64,000 bases of DNA, taken from positions 62,001 to 126,000 of the forward strand of contig NZ_JAGGPM010000035.1 of assembly GCF_018613835.1 (NCBI RefSeq), in the 5' to 3' direction. Under the pieces are notes generated by a model. The model saw only the letters and a program-made list of their open reading frames with translations, made no database searches and had not been told where the DNA came from. Below, piece after piece: positions 44,143 to 51,634 of this stretch. Within the stretch, counting starts at the first letter, position 1; every line of letters starts with the position of its first letter. The stretch is from Arthrobacter sp. ISL-5 (GTDB taxonomy: Bacteria; Actinomycetota; Actinomycetes; Actinomycetales; Micrococcaceae). Made by a program: the position numbers and the translations under genes.

Positions 44143-44754
44143 ATGCTGGACACTCCGGGAGACGCTCCGGCGACGCGGGAAACCCCTGCGGCGCGGGCCA
44201 AGGGCGGGTTGCTCGTAGTCGGATCCTTCGTCGTGCTGCTGTTCGCCATCGAGCTGGTGAACATGGTGACGCTGCACGCCCTGAACGGAGTGTTCGGCCT
44301 CAGGCCGCGCAGCGCTGACGGCGTCCTGGACATCTTCACCTTCCCCTTGCTGCACGCAAACCTGAACCATGTCCTCTCGAACGCGCTTCCCCTGATCATC
44401 TTCGGATTCCTGGTCTTCATGTCCGGATTGCGCGTCTTCCTCACCGCCGTTGCCTGCAGCTGGCTGGGTTCCGGCGCCGCTGTCTGGCTGATCGGCGCCG
44501 GGGGAATCACGGTGGGTGCCTCCGGCCTGGTCTTCGGACTGTTCGCGTTCCTCCTGGTGCGGGGCTTCTTCAACCGCAGCTGGTGGCAGATTCTGCTGTC
44601 CGTGGTGCTCTTCATGGCCTACGGCAGCATCCTCTTTGGGCTGATTCCCAGCATGGCAGGCTACGTGTCCTGGCAGGCACACCTCGGCGGCGCCGCCGGC
44701 GGCGTCCTTGCGGCGGTAGTGCTGAGGGCACGGGCCGCTGCCCGCGCGCGCTAA
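44143..44754 (+). CDS. Rhomboid-family intramembrane serine protease
   Basis: Six-helix membrane protein, 203 residues. Catalytic serine S127 in the GASG motif (ITVGASGLVFG) and His H180 in SWQAHLGGAAGG form the rhomboid dyad. The HANLNHVLSN motif with the oxyanion-side His and Asn is also present, so it should be active. It starts 8 nt after ilvA. The stop codon lies in a tandem 15-bp duplication. Confidence 0.88.
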   Translation: MLDTPGDAPATRETPAARAKGGLLVVGSFVVLLFAIELVNMVTLHALNGVFGLRPRSADGVLDIFTFPLLHANLNHVLSNALPLIIFGFLVFMSGLRVFLTAVACSWLGSGAAVWLIGAGGITVGASGLVFGLFAFLLVRGFFNRSWWQILLSVVLFMAYGSILFGLIPSMAGYVSWQAHLGGAAGGVLAAVVLRARAAARAR

Positions 44755-44780
44755 AGAGGTTAAAGCTAAAGAGGTTAAAG
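44751..44780. repeat. Tandem 15-bp duplication at the rhomboid gene stop
   Basis: CTAAAGAGGTTAAAG occurs twice head to tail (44751-44765 and 44766-44780). The first copy contains the TAA stop. Confidence 0.9.
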
Positions 44781-44782
44781 CT

Positions 44783-44821
44783 CGACGCCGGCCGTCCCCT
44801 CGGAGGGGGAGGCCGGCGTCG
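44783..44821. terminator. Bidirectional hairpin between the rhomboid gene and greA
   Basis: CGACGCCGGCC (44783-44793) pairs with GGCCGGCGTCG (44811-44821), with CCCCTC/GAGGGG extending the stem. It lies between convergent genes. Confidence 0.8.
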
Positions 44822-44861
44822 GGCGTTTATTCAGTACCGCCGGGAGTGGCGGGAAGGCTGG

Positions 44862-45356
44862 TTAGCCCGCGTACGGCTTGGCGGACAGGATCTCCACGGT
44901 GATGTCCTTGCCGTTGGGGGCGGTGTAGCTGAGCTGGTCGCCCTCCTTGTGTCCCATGATGGCGGCACCGAGCGGGGACTTTTCGCTGAAGACGTCGAGA
45001 TCGGAGTCCCCGGCGATTTCGCGTGAGCCGAGCAGGAACGTTTCTTTGTCGCCGGCGATCCGGGCAACGACGACCATGCCGGGCTCCACGATTCCGTCAT
45101 CTGCGGGGGCTTCGCCGACGTGGGCGTCGCGGAGCAGGGCGGTGAGCTGGCGGATACGGGCTTCGATCTTGCCCTGTTCCTCCTTGGCAGCGTGGTAACC
45201 GCCGTTTTCCTTGAGGTCTCCCTCTTGGCGCGCAGCTTCGATTTTCTGGACGATTTCCGCCCGGCCGGCGCTGGAAAGGTGGTCCAGCTCTGCCTTCAGG
45301 CGGTCAAAAGCTTCCTGGGTAAGCCAAGCTGTAGGCGCGCTGTTGGTGGTAGACAC
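44862..45356 (-). CDS. greA: Transcription elongation factor GreA
   Basis: Binds the RNA polymerase secondary channel and stimulates cleavage of backtracked RNA; 164 residues. The coiled-coil domain (about 10-85) ends in the acidic tip region ARQEGDLKENGGYHAAKEEQ with the catalytic Asp/Glu pair. The C-terminal FKBP-like domain has SPLGAAIMGHKEGD. GTG start, AGGAG 7 nt upstream. Confidence 0.96.
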   Translation of the reverse strand: MSTTNSAPTAWLTQEAFDRLKAELDHLSSAGRAEIVQKIEAARQEGDLKENGGYHAAKEEQGKIEARIRQLTALLRDAHVGEAPADDGIVEPGMVVVARIAGDKETFLLGSREIAGDSDLDVFSEKSPLGAAIMGHKEGDQLSYTAPNGKDITVEILSAKPYAG

Positions 45357-45525
45357 GGACTTCTCCTCTAGTGGTCAAAACAAGCAGTCATACAAGCAAA
45401 GACCCCGCCACGGTGGCCACTTGTGGAACTCAGTAACCAACTCAGCGGGGCAAAGGTATTGATCCATTGTAGTCAATCCTGTGGACAAAACCCAACGACC
45501 GAGCGGCGTGGGTCACATTCCTTCC

Positions 45526-46002
45526 CTACTTTGCCGCGTCCTCCGCGGCGTCGGGTATCCAGCAGTTGTCCACGACTCCGGACACGGACAACGATTCGGT
45601 GCGCAGGACGGCCCGCTGGGCCGTGGTGCGGCCGCCGTCGGCGCCCTGCTGGGATTCCGGCTGTGCAGGGGGAATATCAATTACCTTCCAGCCGACGACG
45701 GCGAATTTGGCATCGAGGGCCTTGATGGCGCACTTCACCGCAGTGCCGGGCTCCCGTGTGACCTGGAAGTCCACCTCGGCCTGGGTGGCGTCAACGGTGC
45801 TGTAGCCGATGTCCTTAAACGTGACGGACGACGTGGCCGAGGATGTGGAAACCCACGCCATGAAGCCGATCCCGGCCGCCAGGGCGGCAATTCCCGCCCG
45901 GCGTTTGGTTTTTGCGGACAGCCCGCGCTTTGGACGGCCATAGCGATTGGCTAGGCTAATGTCTGCAGGCTGGGGAGTGCCCGACTTGTCCTCGGTAGTC
46001 AC
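45526..46002 (-). CDS. DUF4307 family membrane-anchored protein
   Basis: 158 residues. A cytosolic N-terminus (LANRYGRPKRGLSAKTKRR) and one membrane helix (about 36-54) lead to an extracellular domain with conserved VTFKDIGYSTVDATQAEVDFQVTREPG and a Cys pair (KCAIKALD, DNCWIP). Function unknown; conserved in actinobacteria next to greA and mca (Rv1081c equivalent). TAAACT ends 6 nt before the GTG, so the transcript is likely leaderless. Divergent from mca. Confidence 0.83.
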   Translation of the reverse strand: MTTEDKSGTPQPADISLANRYGRPKRGLSAKTKRRAGIAALAAGIGFMAWVSTSSATSSVTFKDIGYSTVDATQAEVDFQVTREPGTAVKCAIKALDAKFAVVGWKVIDIPPAQPESQQGADGGRTTAQRAVLRTESLSVSGVVDNCWIPDAAEDAAK

Positions 46003-46084
46003 TACTCCAGTTTAGTAGTGATCCGCAGGGGAATTATCCGGCCAACACCGCAACCGGCAACAGTAGAAAGAGGAGCAGTCCCAG

Positions 46085-46990
46085 ATGACAGCGTCCACGA
46101 GCCAGTCACCTTCGCTTCGCCTTTTGACCGTCCACGCGCACCCTGATGATGAATCCAGCAAGGGCGCAGCGACCATGGCCATGTACGCGGCCAACGGCGT
46201 GGACGTCATGGTTGCGACCTGCACGGACGGCGCCCGCGGCGACATCCAGAATCCTGCGATGGAGGGCGAACCGCACCCGAAGCGGGACATGGCCGGTGCC
46301 CGCAGGCTCGAAATGAACCGGGCGGCCAGTATCCTGGGCGTCCGGCAGCGGTGGCTCGGCTTTGTGGATTCCGGGTTGCCTGAGGGCGATCCGCGGCCGC
46401 CGCTTCCCGCCGGGTCCTTTGCCCTGCAGCCCTTGGAGCGGGCCGCCGCGCCCCTTGTGCGTCTGGTCCGTGACTTCAAGCCGCACGTGATCGTCAGCTA
46501 TGACGAAAACGGCGGCTACCCGCATCCTGACCACATCATGGCCCACCGTGTTGCGGTGGAGGCCTTCGACGCGGCGGGGGACCCCGGCAGGTATCCGGGC
46601 ACCGGGGAGGCCTGGGAGCCCAGCAAGCTCTACTACGACCGCGCCTTCAGCCCCGAGCGCTTCCGCGCCCTGCACTTCGCCCTCGAGGAGGCCGGCCTCC
46701 AGTCGCCCTATGCCGAGCGCCTGGCCGCGTGGCTCGAGGCGGACGCCGAGGGGCACACCCCGCCCGCGCCGGCCCATGAGACCACCACGCAGGTGGACTG
46801 CGGCGACTACTTCGAAGCCCGCGACGACGCCCTTCGCGCCCACCGCACGCAGGTGGATCCGCTGGGGTTCTTTTTCGCGGTGTCGGCCGACATGCAGCGC
46901 CGCGCCTGGCCGTGGGAGGACTACACGCTGATCCGCTCCCGGGTGCCGGCCGAACTCCCTGAGAAGGACCTGTTCGCGGGGCTAAGATAG
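46085..46990 (+). CDS. mca: Mycothiol S-conjugate amidase
   Basis: Zinc amidase cleaving mycothiol S-conjugates so that mercapturic acids can be exported; 301 residues. Zinc motif VHAHPDDESS (H19, D22 region) and the distal YPHPDHIMAH are the LmbE-fold ligands. Mca and the deacetylase MshB are close relatives; the length and the Mca-type neighbourhood (greA, DUF4307, DUF255) favour Mca. GAGGAG precedes the ATG. It places the organism among mycothiol-producing actinobacteria. Confidence 0.92.
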   Translation: MTASTSQSPSLRLLTVHAHPDDESSKGAATMAMYAANGVDVMVATCTDGARGDIQNPAMEGEPHPKRDMAGARRLEMNRAASILGVRQRWLGFVDSGLPEGDPRPPLPAGSFALQPLERAAAPLVRLVRDFKPHVIVSYDENGGYPHPDHIMAHRVAVEAFDAAGDPGRYPGTGEAWEPSKLYYDRAFSPERFRALHFALEEAGLQSPYAERLAAWLEADAEGHTPPAPAHETTTQVDCGDYFEARDDALRAHRTQVDPLGFFFAVSADMQRRAWPWEDYTLIRSRVPAELPEKDLFAGLR

Positions 46991-47023
46991 AGACAAGAGA
47001 TCATTTCTATCCCTTGTAGAAAT

Positions 47024-47053
47024 GCATGATGTAGAAAAGCATGATGTAGAAAA
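47024..47053. repeat. Tandem 15-bp repeat downstream of mca
   Basis: GCATGATGTAGAAAA occurs twice head to tail, preceded by a partial copy (TGTAGAAAT). AT-rich, with no coding frame. It lies in a 207-nt gap otherwise lacking recognised signals. Confidence 0.9.
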
Positions 47054-47197
47054 ACGGGTAGATAAAGCGCGGGCACGGAAAATGTGAAAACAGGCGGTGC
47101 CTGCCCAGAAATTCAGCCCCGCGCAGTTGTCGAGTGACAGGCTGCGCGGCCAACAAGGCCAGGCGTCCTGCGCCCGGCCCCTGAGAAGGTTCCAACA

Positions 47198-47476
47198 GTG
47201 CACCACTTGCTCATCGCCCTGGCTTCGTCCCCGGCACCCTCGCCGTCGCTGCGTCCCGGCATCTCCGAGGATCAGGTGACCCCTGGCCTGCTCGGATTCC
47301 TGCTGACGGCGTTCATTGTGGTGCTCACGGCGCTGCTGATCGTGGACATGGTGCGGCGCATCCGGCGCGTGCGTTACCGCGCCCAGGTGGAGGAAGAACG
47401 CATGGCAGCGGCCGAGGCCGCCGACATCGCCCACGACGACGCCGCCGACGGCAATGCAGGCCGAACAGACACCTGA
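47198..47476 (+). CDS. Small single-helix membrane protein, conserved by position
   Basis: 92 residues from a GTG start. A short extracytoplasmic N-terminus, one helix (about 29-50, TPGLLGFLLTAFIVVLTALLIVDMV), then a strongly basic turn (RRIRRVRYRAQ) and an acidic Ala-rich tail. Function unknown. Lies between mca and the DUF255 gene, as Rv1083 does in M. tuberculosis, and overlaps the DUF255 gene by 23 nt. Confidence 0.75.
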   Translation: MHHLLIALASSPAPSPSLRPGISEDQVTPGLLGFLLTAFIVVLTALLIVDMVRRIRRVRYRAQVEEERMAAAEAADIAHDDAADGNAGRTDT

Positions 47477-49670
47477 CCCCGGCACGGGTGACAACGGCCA
47501 GGGGACCAGCCAGCCCGGGGAAACCGGACTGCAGGGACACAATGCGCTCGGCGGGGAACCGTCGGCCTACCTCCGCCAGCACGCCCACAACCCGGTGCAC
47601 TGGCAGCCGTTCGGCGACCACGCCTTCGCTGACGCCGCCGCCCGGGATGTTCCGGTGTTCCTTTCCGTCGGCTATGCCGCGTGCCACTGGTGCCACGTCA
47701 TGGCCCACGAATCCTTCGAGGACCAGGCAACCGCCGACTACCTGAACAGTTACTTTGTCGCGGTCAAGGTGGACCGCGAGGAGCGTCCGGACGTCGACGC
47801 CGTCTACATGGCCGCCACACAGGCGATCAGCGGCCAGGGCGGCTGGCCCATGTCCGTGTTCCTGACCCCCGACGGGCTCGCGTTTCACGCCGGAACGTAC
47901 TTCCCGCCCCGGCCGATGCCCGGCCGCCCGTCGTTCGTCCAGGTGCTCGAGGCCGTGCACGACGCGTGGACCGAGCGCCGGGATGCGGTGGAACAGAATG
48001 CCCGCTCACTCGCGCGCAACATGGGCCATGCGCAGTTGTCCACCGCGGTGGACCTCTCCGGCCCGCCGGAGCTGATCGACGCCGGGCTGCTGTCCGCAGC
48101 CGTCCGCTCGCTGGCCGCAGAGGAGGATTCCGACGGCGGCTTCGGCAACGCCCCCAAGTTCCCGCCGTCGGCCGTTCTGGAGTTCCTGATCAGGCACGCG
48201 GCGGTCCCCTCGGAAACAGCCGGGGAGGCCCGGGACATGGCGGGGCGCACGCTGGCGGCCATGGCCCGTTCGGCGCTGTACGACCAGCTCGACGGCGGCT
48301 TCGCGCGGTATTCCGTGACCCGTGACTGGTCCGTTCCGCATTTCGAGAAGATGCTTTACGACAACGCGCAGCTGCTGAGGGTCTATGTGCACTGGATCCG
48401 GCTCGGCGGAACTGCAGGCTTCCCGGCTGCCGAGGCGGCGGACGTCGCCGGGCGCACCGCCGACTGGATGCTGGCGTCGCTGGGACTGCCGAAGGCAGGG
48501 GCCGAATGCGTTGCGCTGGCGTCCTCGCTGGATGCTGATTCGGCGGTGAACGGGGAACACCACGAAGGCGCCAGTTACCTTTGGACGATCGGTGGCCTGG
48601 AGCAGGTGCTCGGCGCCGCCGACGCTGCCGCTGTCGCCTGGATCATGAACGTCGGTGCCGCCGGAACCGTCTCCGAACTGGGCTCGCCGCTGCATCCGGG
48701 ACGGCCGCTGGCCGGGGAAGAAGCCGAGGCCTGGGTCGGCGCGCAGCCCCGGCTGCGGGAGGCCAGGGCGTCCCGGCCCCAGCCGGCCCGCGACGACAAA
48801 GTGGTGGCCGGATGGAACGGCCTGGCCGCGGCGGCACTCGCCGAAGCCGGGGCAATCCTGGGGCGCCGGGACCTCGTGGCCGCCGCCGAGCGGATCGCGG
48901 CCTACCTCGAGCAGGTCCACTGGCGGGCAGCGGCCGGGAACCCCGCGGAGGGGGAGCTCATACGCGTTTCGCATGACGGTGAAGCCCGGGGGATCGGCGG
49001 CCTGCTCGAGGACTACGCGTTCTGCGCCGACGGCTTTTTGACGCTGTACTATGTCACGGGAGATGCCCGCTGGTACGGGCTGTCCGAGGCGGTGATTTCT
49101 GCGGCCTGCCGGAGGTTCGTGGCAGGCGGCAGGCTTGCCGACTTCGCCGGTGAATCAAAACAGGTTTCAAACGCCCAGGGCGGCCAGCCGGGCCTGGACC
49201 CCTTCGACAATGCGACGCCCAGCGGTGCTGCCGCCTTTGCCGGGGTCTTGCTGAGCTACGCAGCGCTGTCCGGGTCCGCCGAACACCGGACCATGGCCGG
49301 AAACATCATGTCGCTGCTGCCGCCCATCGCGGCCCGTGCACCCCGGGTTGCCGGCTGGCTGCTGGCCACCGCACAGGCCGCGCTGGCGGGCCCGGTGGAG
49401 GCCGCCGTCGTCGGTCCCTCCGGTCCCGGAAGGGACACGCTGCACAGGGCGTTGCTCCTGGCCCCGAGTCCCGGGCTGGTGGTGGCGGTATCCGGCGCCG
49501 GCACGGCTGCCGATGCCCCGGAGCTGCCCGGGGCCGTGCCGCTGTTGCGCGGCAGGACGGCCAGCGCGGACGGGACCCCGCTGGTATATGTGTGCCGCGA
49601 CATGGTCTGTAACATGCCCGTGGCGACAGTGACCGAGGTGCTGGAGCGGGTCAGCTCAGCACGGCAATGA
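47454..49670 (+). CDS. DUF255 / thioredoxin-domain protein (YyaL, SPATA20 family)
   Basis: 738 residues. An N-terminal thioredoxin-like domain (about 35-200) holds GYAACHWCHVMAHESFED with a CHWC motif, QGGWPMSVFLTPDG and GTYFPP. An alpha/alpha-barrel region like glycoside-type six-hairpin folds follows (DQLDGGFARYSVTRDWSVPHFEKMLYDNAQL). Biochemical role unproven in bacteria. Its 3' end overlaps the convergent hemolysin III gene by 20 nt. Equivalent to Rv1084 by position. Confidence 0.9.
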   Translation: MQAEQTPDPGTGDNGQGTSQPGETGLQGHNALGGEPSAYLRQHAHNPVHWQPFGDHAFADAAARDVPVFLSVGYAACHWCHVMAHESFEDQATADYLNSYFVAVKVDREERPDVDAVYMAATQAISGQGGWPMSVFLTPDGLAFHAGTYFPPRPMPGRPSFVQVLEAVHDAWTERRDAVEQNARSLARNMGHAQLSTAVDLSGPPELIDAGLLSAAVRSLAAEEDSDGGFGNAPKFPPSAVLEFLIRHAAVPSETAGEARDMAGRTLAAMARSALYDQLDGGFARYSVTRDWSVPHFEKMLYDNAQLLRVYVHWIRLGGTAGFPAAEAADVAGRTADWMLASLGLPKAGAECVALASSLDADSAVNGEHHEGASYLWTIGGLEQVLGAADAAAVAWIMNVGAAGTVSELGSPLHPGRPLAGEEAEAWVGAQPRLREARASRPQPARDDKVVAGWNGLAAAALAEAGAILGRRDLVAAAERIAAYLEQVHWRAAAGNPAEGELIRVSHDGEARGIGGLLEDYAFCADGFLTLYYVTGDARWYGLSEAVISAACRRFVAGGRLADFAGESKQVSNAQGGQPGLDPFDNATPSGAAAFAGVLLSYAALSGSAEHRTMAGNIMSLLPPIAARAPRVAGWLLATAQAALAGPVEAAVVGPSGPGRDTLHRALLLAPSPGLVVAVSGAGTAADAPELPGAVPLLRGRTASADGTPLVYVCRDMVCNMPVATVTEVLERVSSARQ

Positions 49671-50370
49671 CAATCGCCACGAAGTGGGCAGCGAAGGCGA
49701 GCACGGTGAAGGCGTGGAACAGCTCGTGGAAGCCGAAGTGCTCGTAGCTGAAGTTCGGCCTCTTGAGGGCATAGAACACCGCGCCGGCGATGTACAGGGC
49801 CCCGCCGACGCAGATGAGCAGGGCGGCCGGGACGCTTGCCGCGAAGAAATCAGGCAGGTAGAAGAGCGAACCGCAGCCCAGCGCGATGTAGATGGGCACA
49901 TAGAGCCAGCGGGGCGCATGGGTCCACAGGAGCCGGAACAGCACGCCGAGGATGGCGCCGGACCAGATCAGCCACAGCAGCAGCACCGCGGTGGGCCGCT
50001 CGAGCAGGCTCCAGGCCAGCGGCGTGTAGCTGCCGGCGATCACCAGCATGATGTTGGTGTGGTCCAGGCGCTTGAGGACGATCTTCACGCCCGGGGACCA
50101 GTTGCCGCGGTGGTACACGGCGCTGATGCCGAACAGCAGCACGCCGGTGAGGGCGTAGATGGCGGACGTGACCTTGCGGTCCGGCGTGGGTGCCAGCACA
50201 ACCAGGATGACCCCCGCGGCCAGGGCCAGCGGCGCCGTGACCGTGTGGATCCAGCCACGCCATTTGGGCTTGATCATCAGCAGTTCGGCAATGCGGACCG
50301 CGGCGCCGTCCAGGGCGCTCGACTGTGGTTCCGGGGCGCCGGAGCTTCCGTCCGGGGGGTTGCGCTTCAT
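49651..50370 (-). CDS. Hemolysin III / PAQR-family membrane protein (TrhA type)
   Basis: 239 residues, seven membrane helices. Conserved metal-site histidines and aspartate: AVYHRGNWSP, LKRLDHTNIMLVIAGSYTP and GFHELFHAFTVLAFAAHF. TrhA proteins regulate membrane lipid balance; 'hemolysin' is a historical name. ATG at 50370 with CTGGAGG upstream; TATTCT is also 6 nt away, so leadered and leaderless readings are both possible. Confidence 0.9.
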   Translation of the reverse strand: MKRNPPDGSSGAPEPQSSALDGAAVRIAELLMIKPKWRGWIHTVTAPLALAAGVILVVLAPTPDRKVTSAIYALTGVLLFGISAVYHRGNWSPGVKIVLKRLDHTNIMLVIAGSYTPLAWSLLERPTAVLLLWLIWSGAILGVLFRLLWTHAPRWLYVPIYIALGCGSLFYLPDFFAASVPAALLICVGGALYIAGAVFYALKRPNFSYEHFGFHELFHAFTVLAFAAHFVAIVIAVLS

Positions 50371-50535
50371 GCCTCCAGAATAACCTACGCATCAGTAAGT
50401 TACTCAGCGGTAACATGCCGTCGGGGCCGGGAGGCGGCCCGCAAATGGCGCCCGCTGCTCCGGTGTGTGCACGCGGCCGCTTCCTCCGGGCGGTAGCCTA
50501 GGATTTGCACTGAAGTCATCGAGCCAGGAAGTCAG

Positions 50536-51309
50536 GTGAATCTCCGGATGGAATTGCCCGGGTTCCTTTATGGCTTCTATGAGCGCCAGCTGCTCCGCTC
50601 GCTGGAACCGGAACGCATTCCGAGGCACGTTGGCGTCATGGTGGACGGAAACCGGCGCTGGGCCAGGCAGTTCAACGCGCCCACCAGCCAGGGGCACCAG
50701 GCCGGCGCGGACAAGATCCACGAATTCCTCGGCTGGTGCCAGGAGCTGGGGGTCAGGGTGGTCACCCTGTACATGCTCTCCACGGACAACATGAACCGCT
50801 CCGGCGAAGAGCTGGACCTGCTCATGGGGATCATCGCGAACACGCTGGACCGCCTGGACGATGCCGCCGACATCTCGGTCCATGCCATGGGGGCGCCGGA
50901 ACTCCTGCCCGACTACCTGGCTGACCGGCTCACCTCGTTGACGGCCCGGACGCCGGTGCGTGAGAAGCTCCACGTAAACGTGGCAGTCGGCTACGGCGGC
51001 CGCCGCGAAATCGTGGACGCCGTGCGTGAGCTGCTGCATGACGCCGTGGCGCGCAAGGCTGACATCAGCGAGCTCGCCGACAGCCTGTCGGTGGATGACA
51101 TTTCCCGGTTCCTCTACACCCGGGGCCAGCCGGACCCGGACCTGGTGATCAGGACCTCCGGCGAACAGCGGCTGTCGGGCTTCCTGATGTGGCAAAGCGC
51201 CTACAGCGAGTTCTACTTCTGCGAGGCCCTCTGGCCCGCGTTCCGGAAGGTCGATTTCCTCCGCGCCCTGCGGGACTATGCCGGCAGGCAGCGGCGGTTC
51301 GGAACCTAG
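50536..51309 (+). CDS. Cis-isoprenyl diphosphate synthase (UppS family)
   Basis: Condenses isopentenyl diphosphate with an allylic diphosphate in cis; 257 residues. Catalytic motif VMVDGNRRWAR, then QGHQAGADK, TLYMLSTDN, and DLVIRTSGEQRLSGFLMWQ with SEFYF. By position it matches Rv1086, a short-chain Z-farnesyl diphosphate synthase, so it may make short products rather than undecaprenyl diphosphate. GTG start with GGAAG 5 nt upstream. Confidence 0.9.
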   Translation: MNLRMELPGFLYGFYERQLLRSLEPERIPRHVGVMVDGNRRWARQFNAPTSQGHQAGADKIHEFLGWCQELGVRVVTLYMLSTDNMNRSGEELDLLMGIIANTLDRLDDAADISVHAMGAPELLPDYLADRLTSLTARTPVREKLHVNVAVGYGGRREIVDAVRELLHDAVARKADISELADSLSVDDISRFLYTRGQPDPDLVIRTSGEQRLSGFLMWQSAYSEFYFCEALWPAFRKVDFLRALRDYAGRQRRFGT

Positions 51310-51391
51310 TCTCCTGCCGGTCCGCGGTGGCGGCGGGCGTGCCCCGGGTCTGCGGGGAAGCACGCCGGATTCCCAACCCGGTGCGCGCCGT

Positions 51392-51397
51392 TAATCT
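51392..51397 (+). promoter_or_regulatory. Candidate -10 (TAATCT) of the phoH2 transcript
   Basis: TAATCT with TTCCCA 16 nt upstream as -35. It predicts a start near 51404, leaving about 215 nt before the phoH2 GTG. Confidence 0.4.
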
Positions 51398-51406
51398 TGA
51401 ATTCAC

Positions 51407-51634
51407 GTGACGGCAACAGGAATCGCCGGACGAAGGCTTTGGAAATTAGTTCGGGGAGATTTACGTTATAACCATCAGCAGGCAAACCGCCGGCTGATCG
51501 GGGAGGCCAATACATGGAGCGATTCTTCGCACCGGTTGTATGGGAGGCCGAGTCCGGCCTCAAGGCCGAGCCGCCTCACCAATAACAATTCCGGGCATGC
51601 GCCCCGGGGCTGGAGTCGATGTGGCTATTTCTGA
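51407..51634 (+). CDS. Possible small ORF upstream of and overlapping phoH2
   Basis: 75-residue frame from GTG 51407, about 9 nt after the candidate -10, ending 14 nt inside phoH2. The product would be basic and Arg/Ser/Asn-rich with several Trp (RRLWKLVRGDLRYNHQQANR). Codon use is poor for this genome (two TTA codons), which argues against it. In mycobacteria phoH2 is preceded by a small antitoxin gene, phoAT, which makes this frame worth testing. No sequence match is claimed. Confidence 0.3.
   Translation: MTATGIAGRRLWKLVRGDLRYNHQQANRRLIGEANTWSDSSHRLYGRPSPASRPSRLTNNNSGHAPRGWSRCGYF
51474..51606 (+). other. Structured 5' leader of phoH2 with competing hairpins
   Basis: Hairpins seen: ATCAGC/GCTGAT; a long stem pairing GGCC (51505-51508) and ATACA (51510-51514) with TGTAT (51537-51541) and GGCC (51546-51549); GAGGCCG/CGGCCTC (51544-51561) with loop AGTC, which competes with the long stem; CGGCCT/AGGCCG; and a GC-rich stem near the ribosome-binding site. 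Mutually exclusive pairings suggest a cis-regulatory RNA. No known riboswitch class recognised. Confidence 0.4.
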
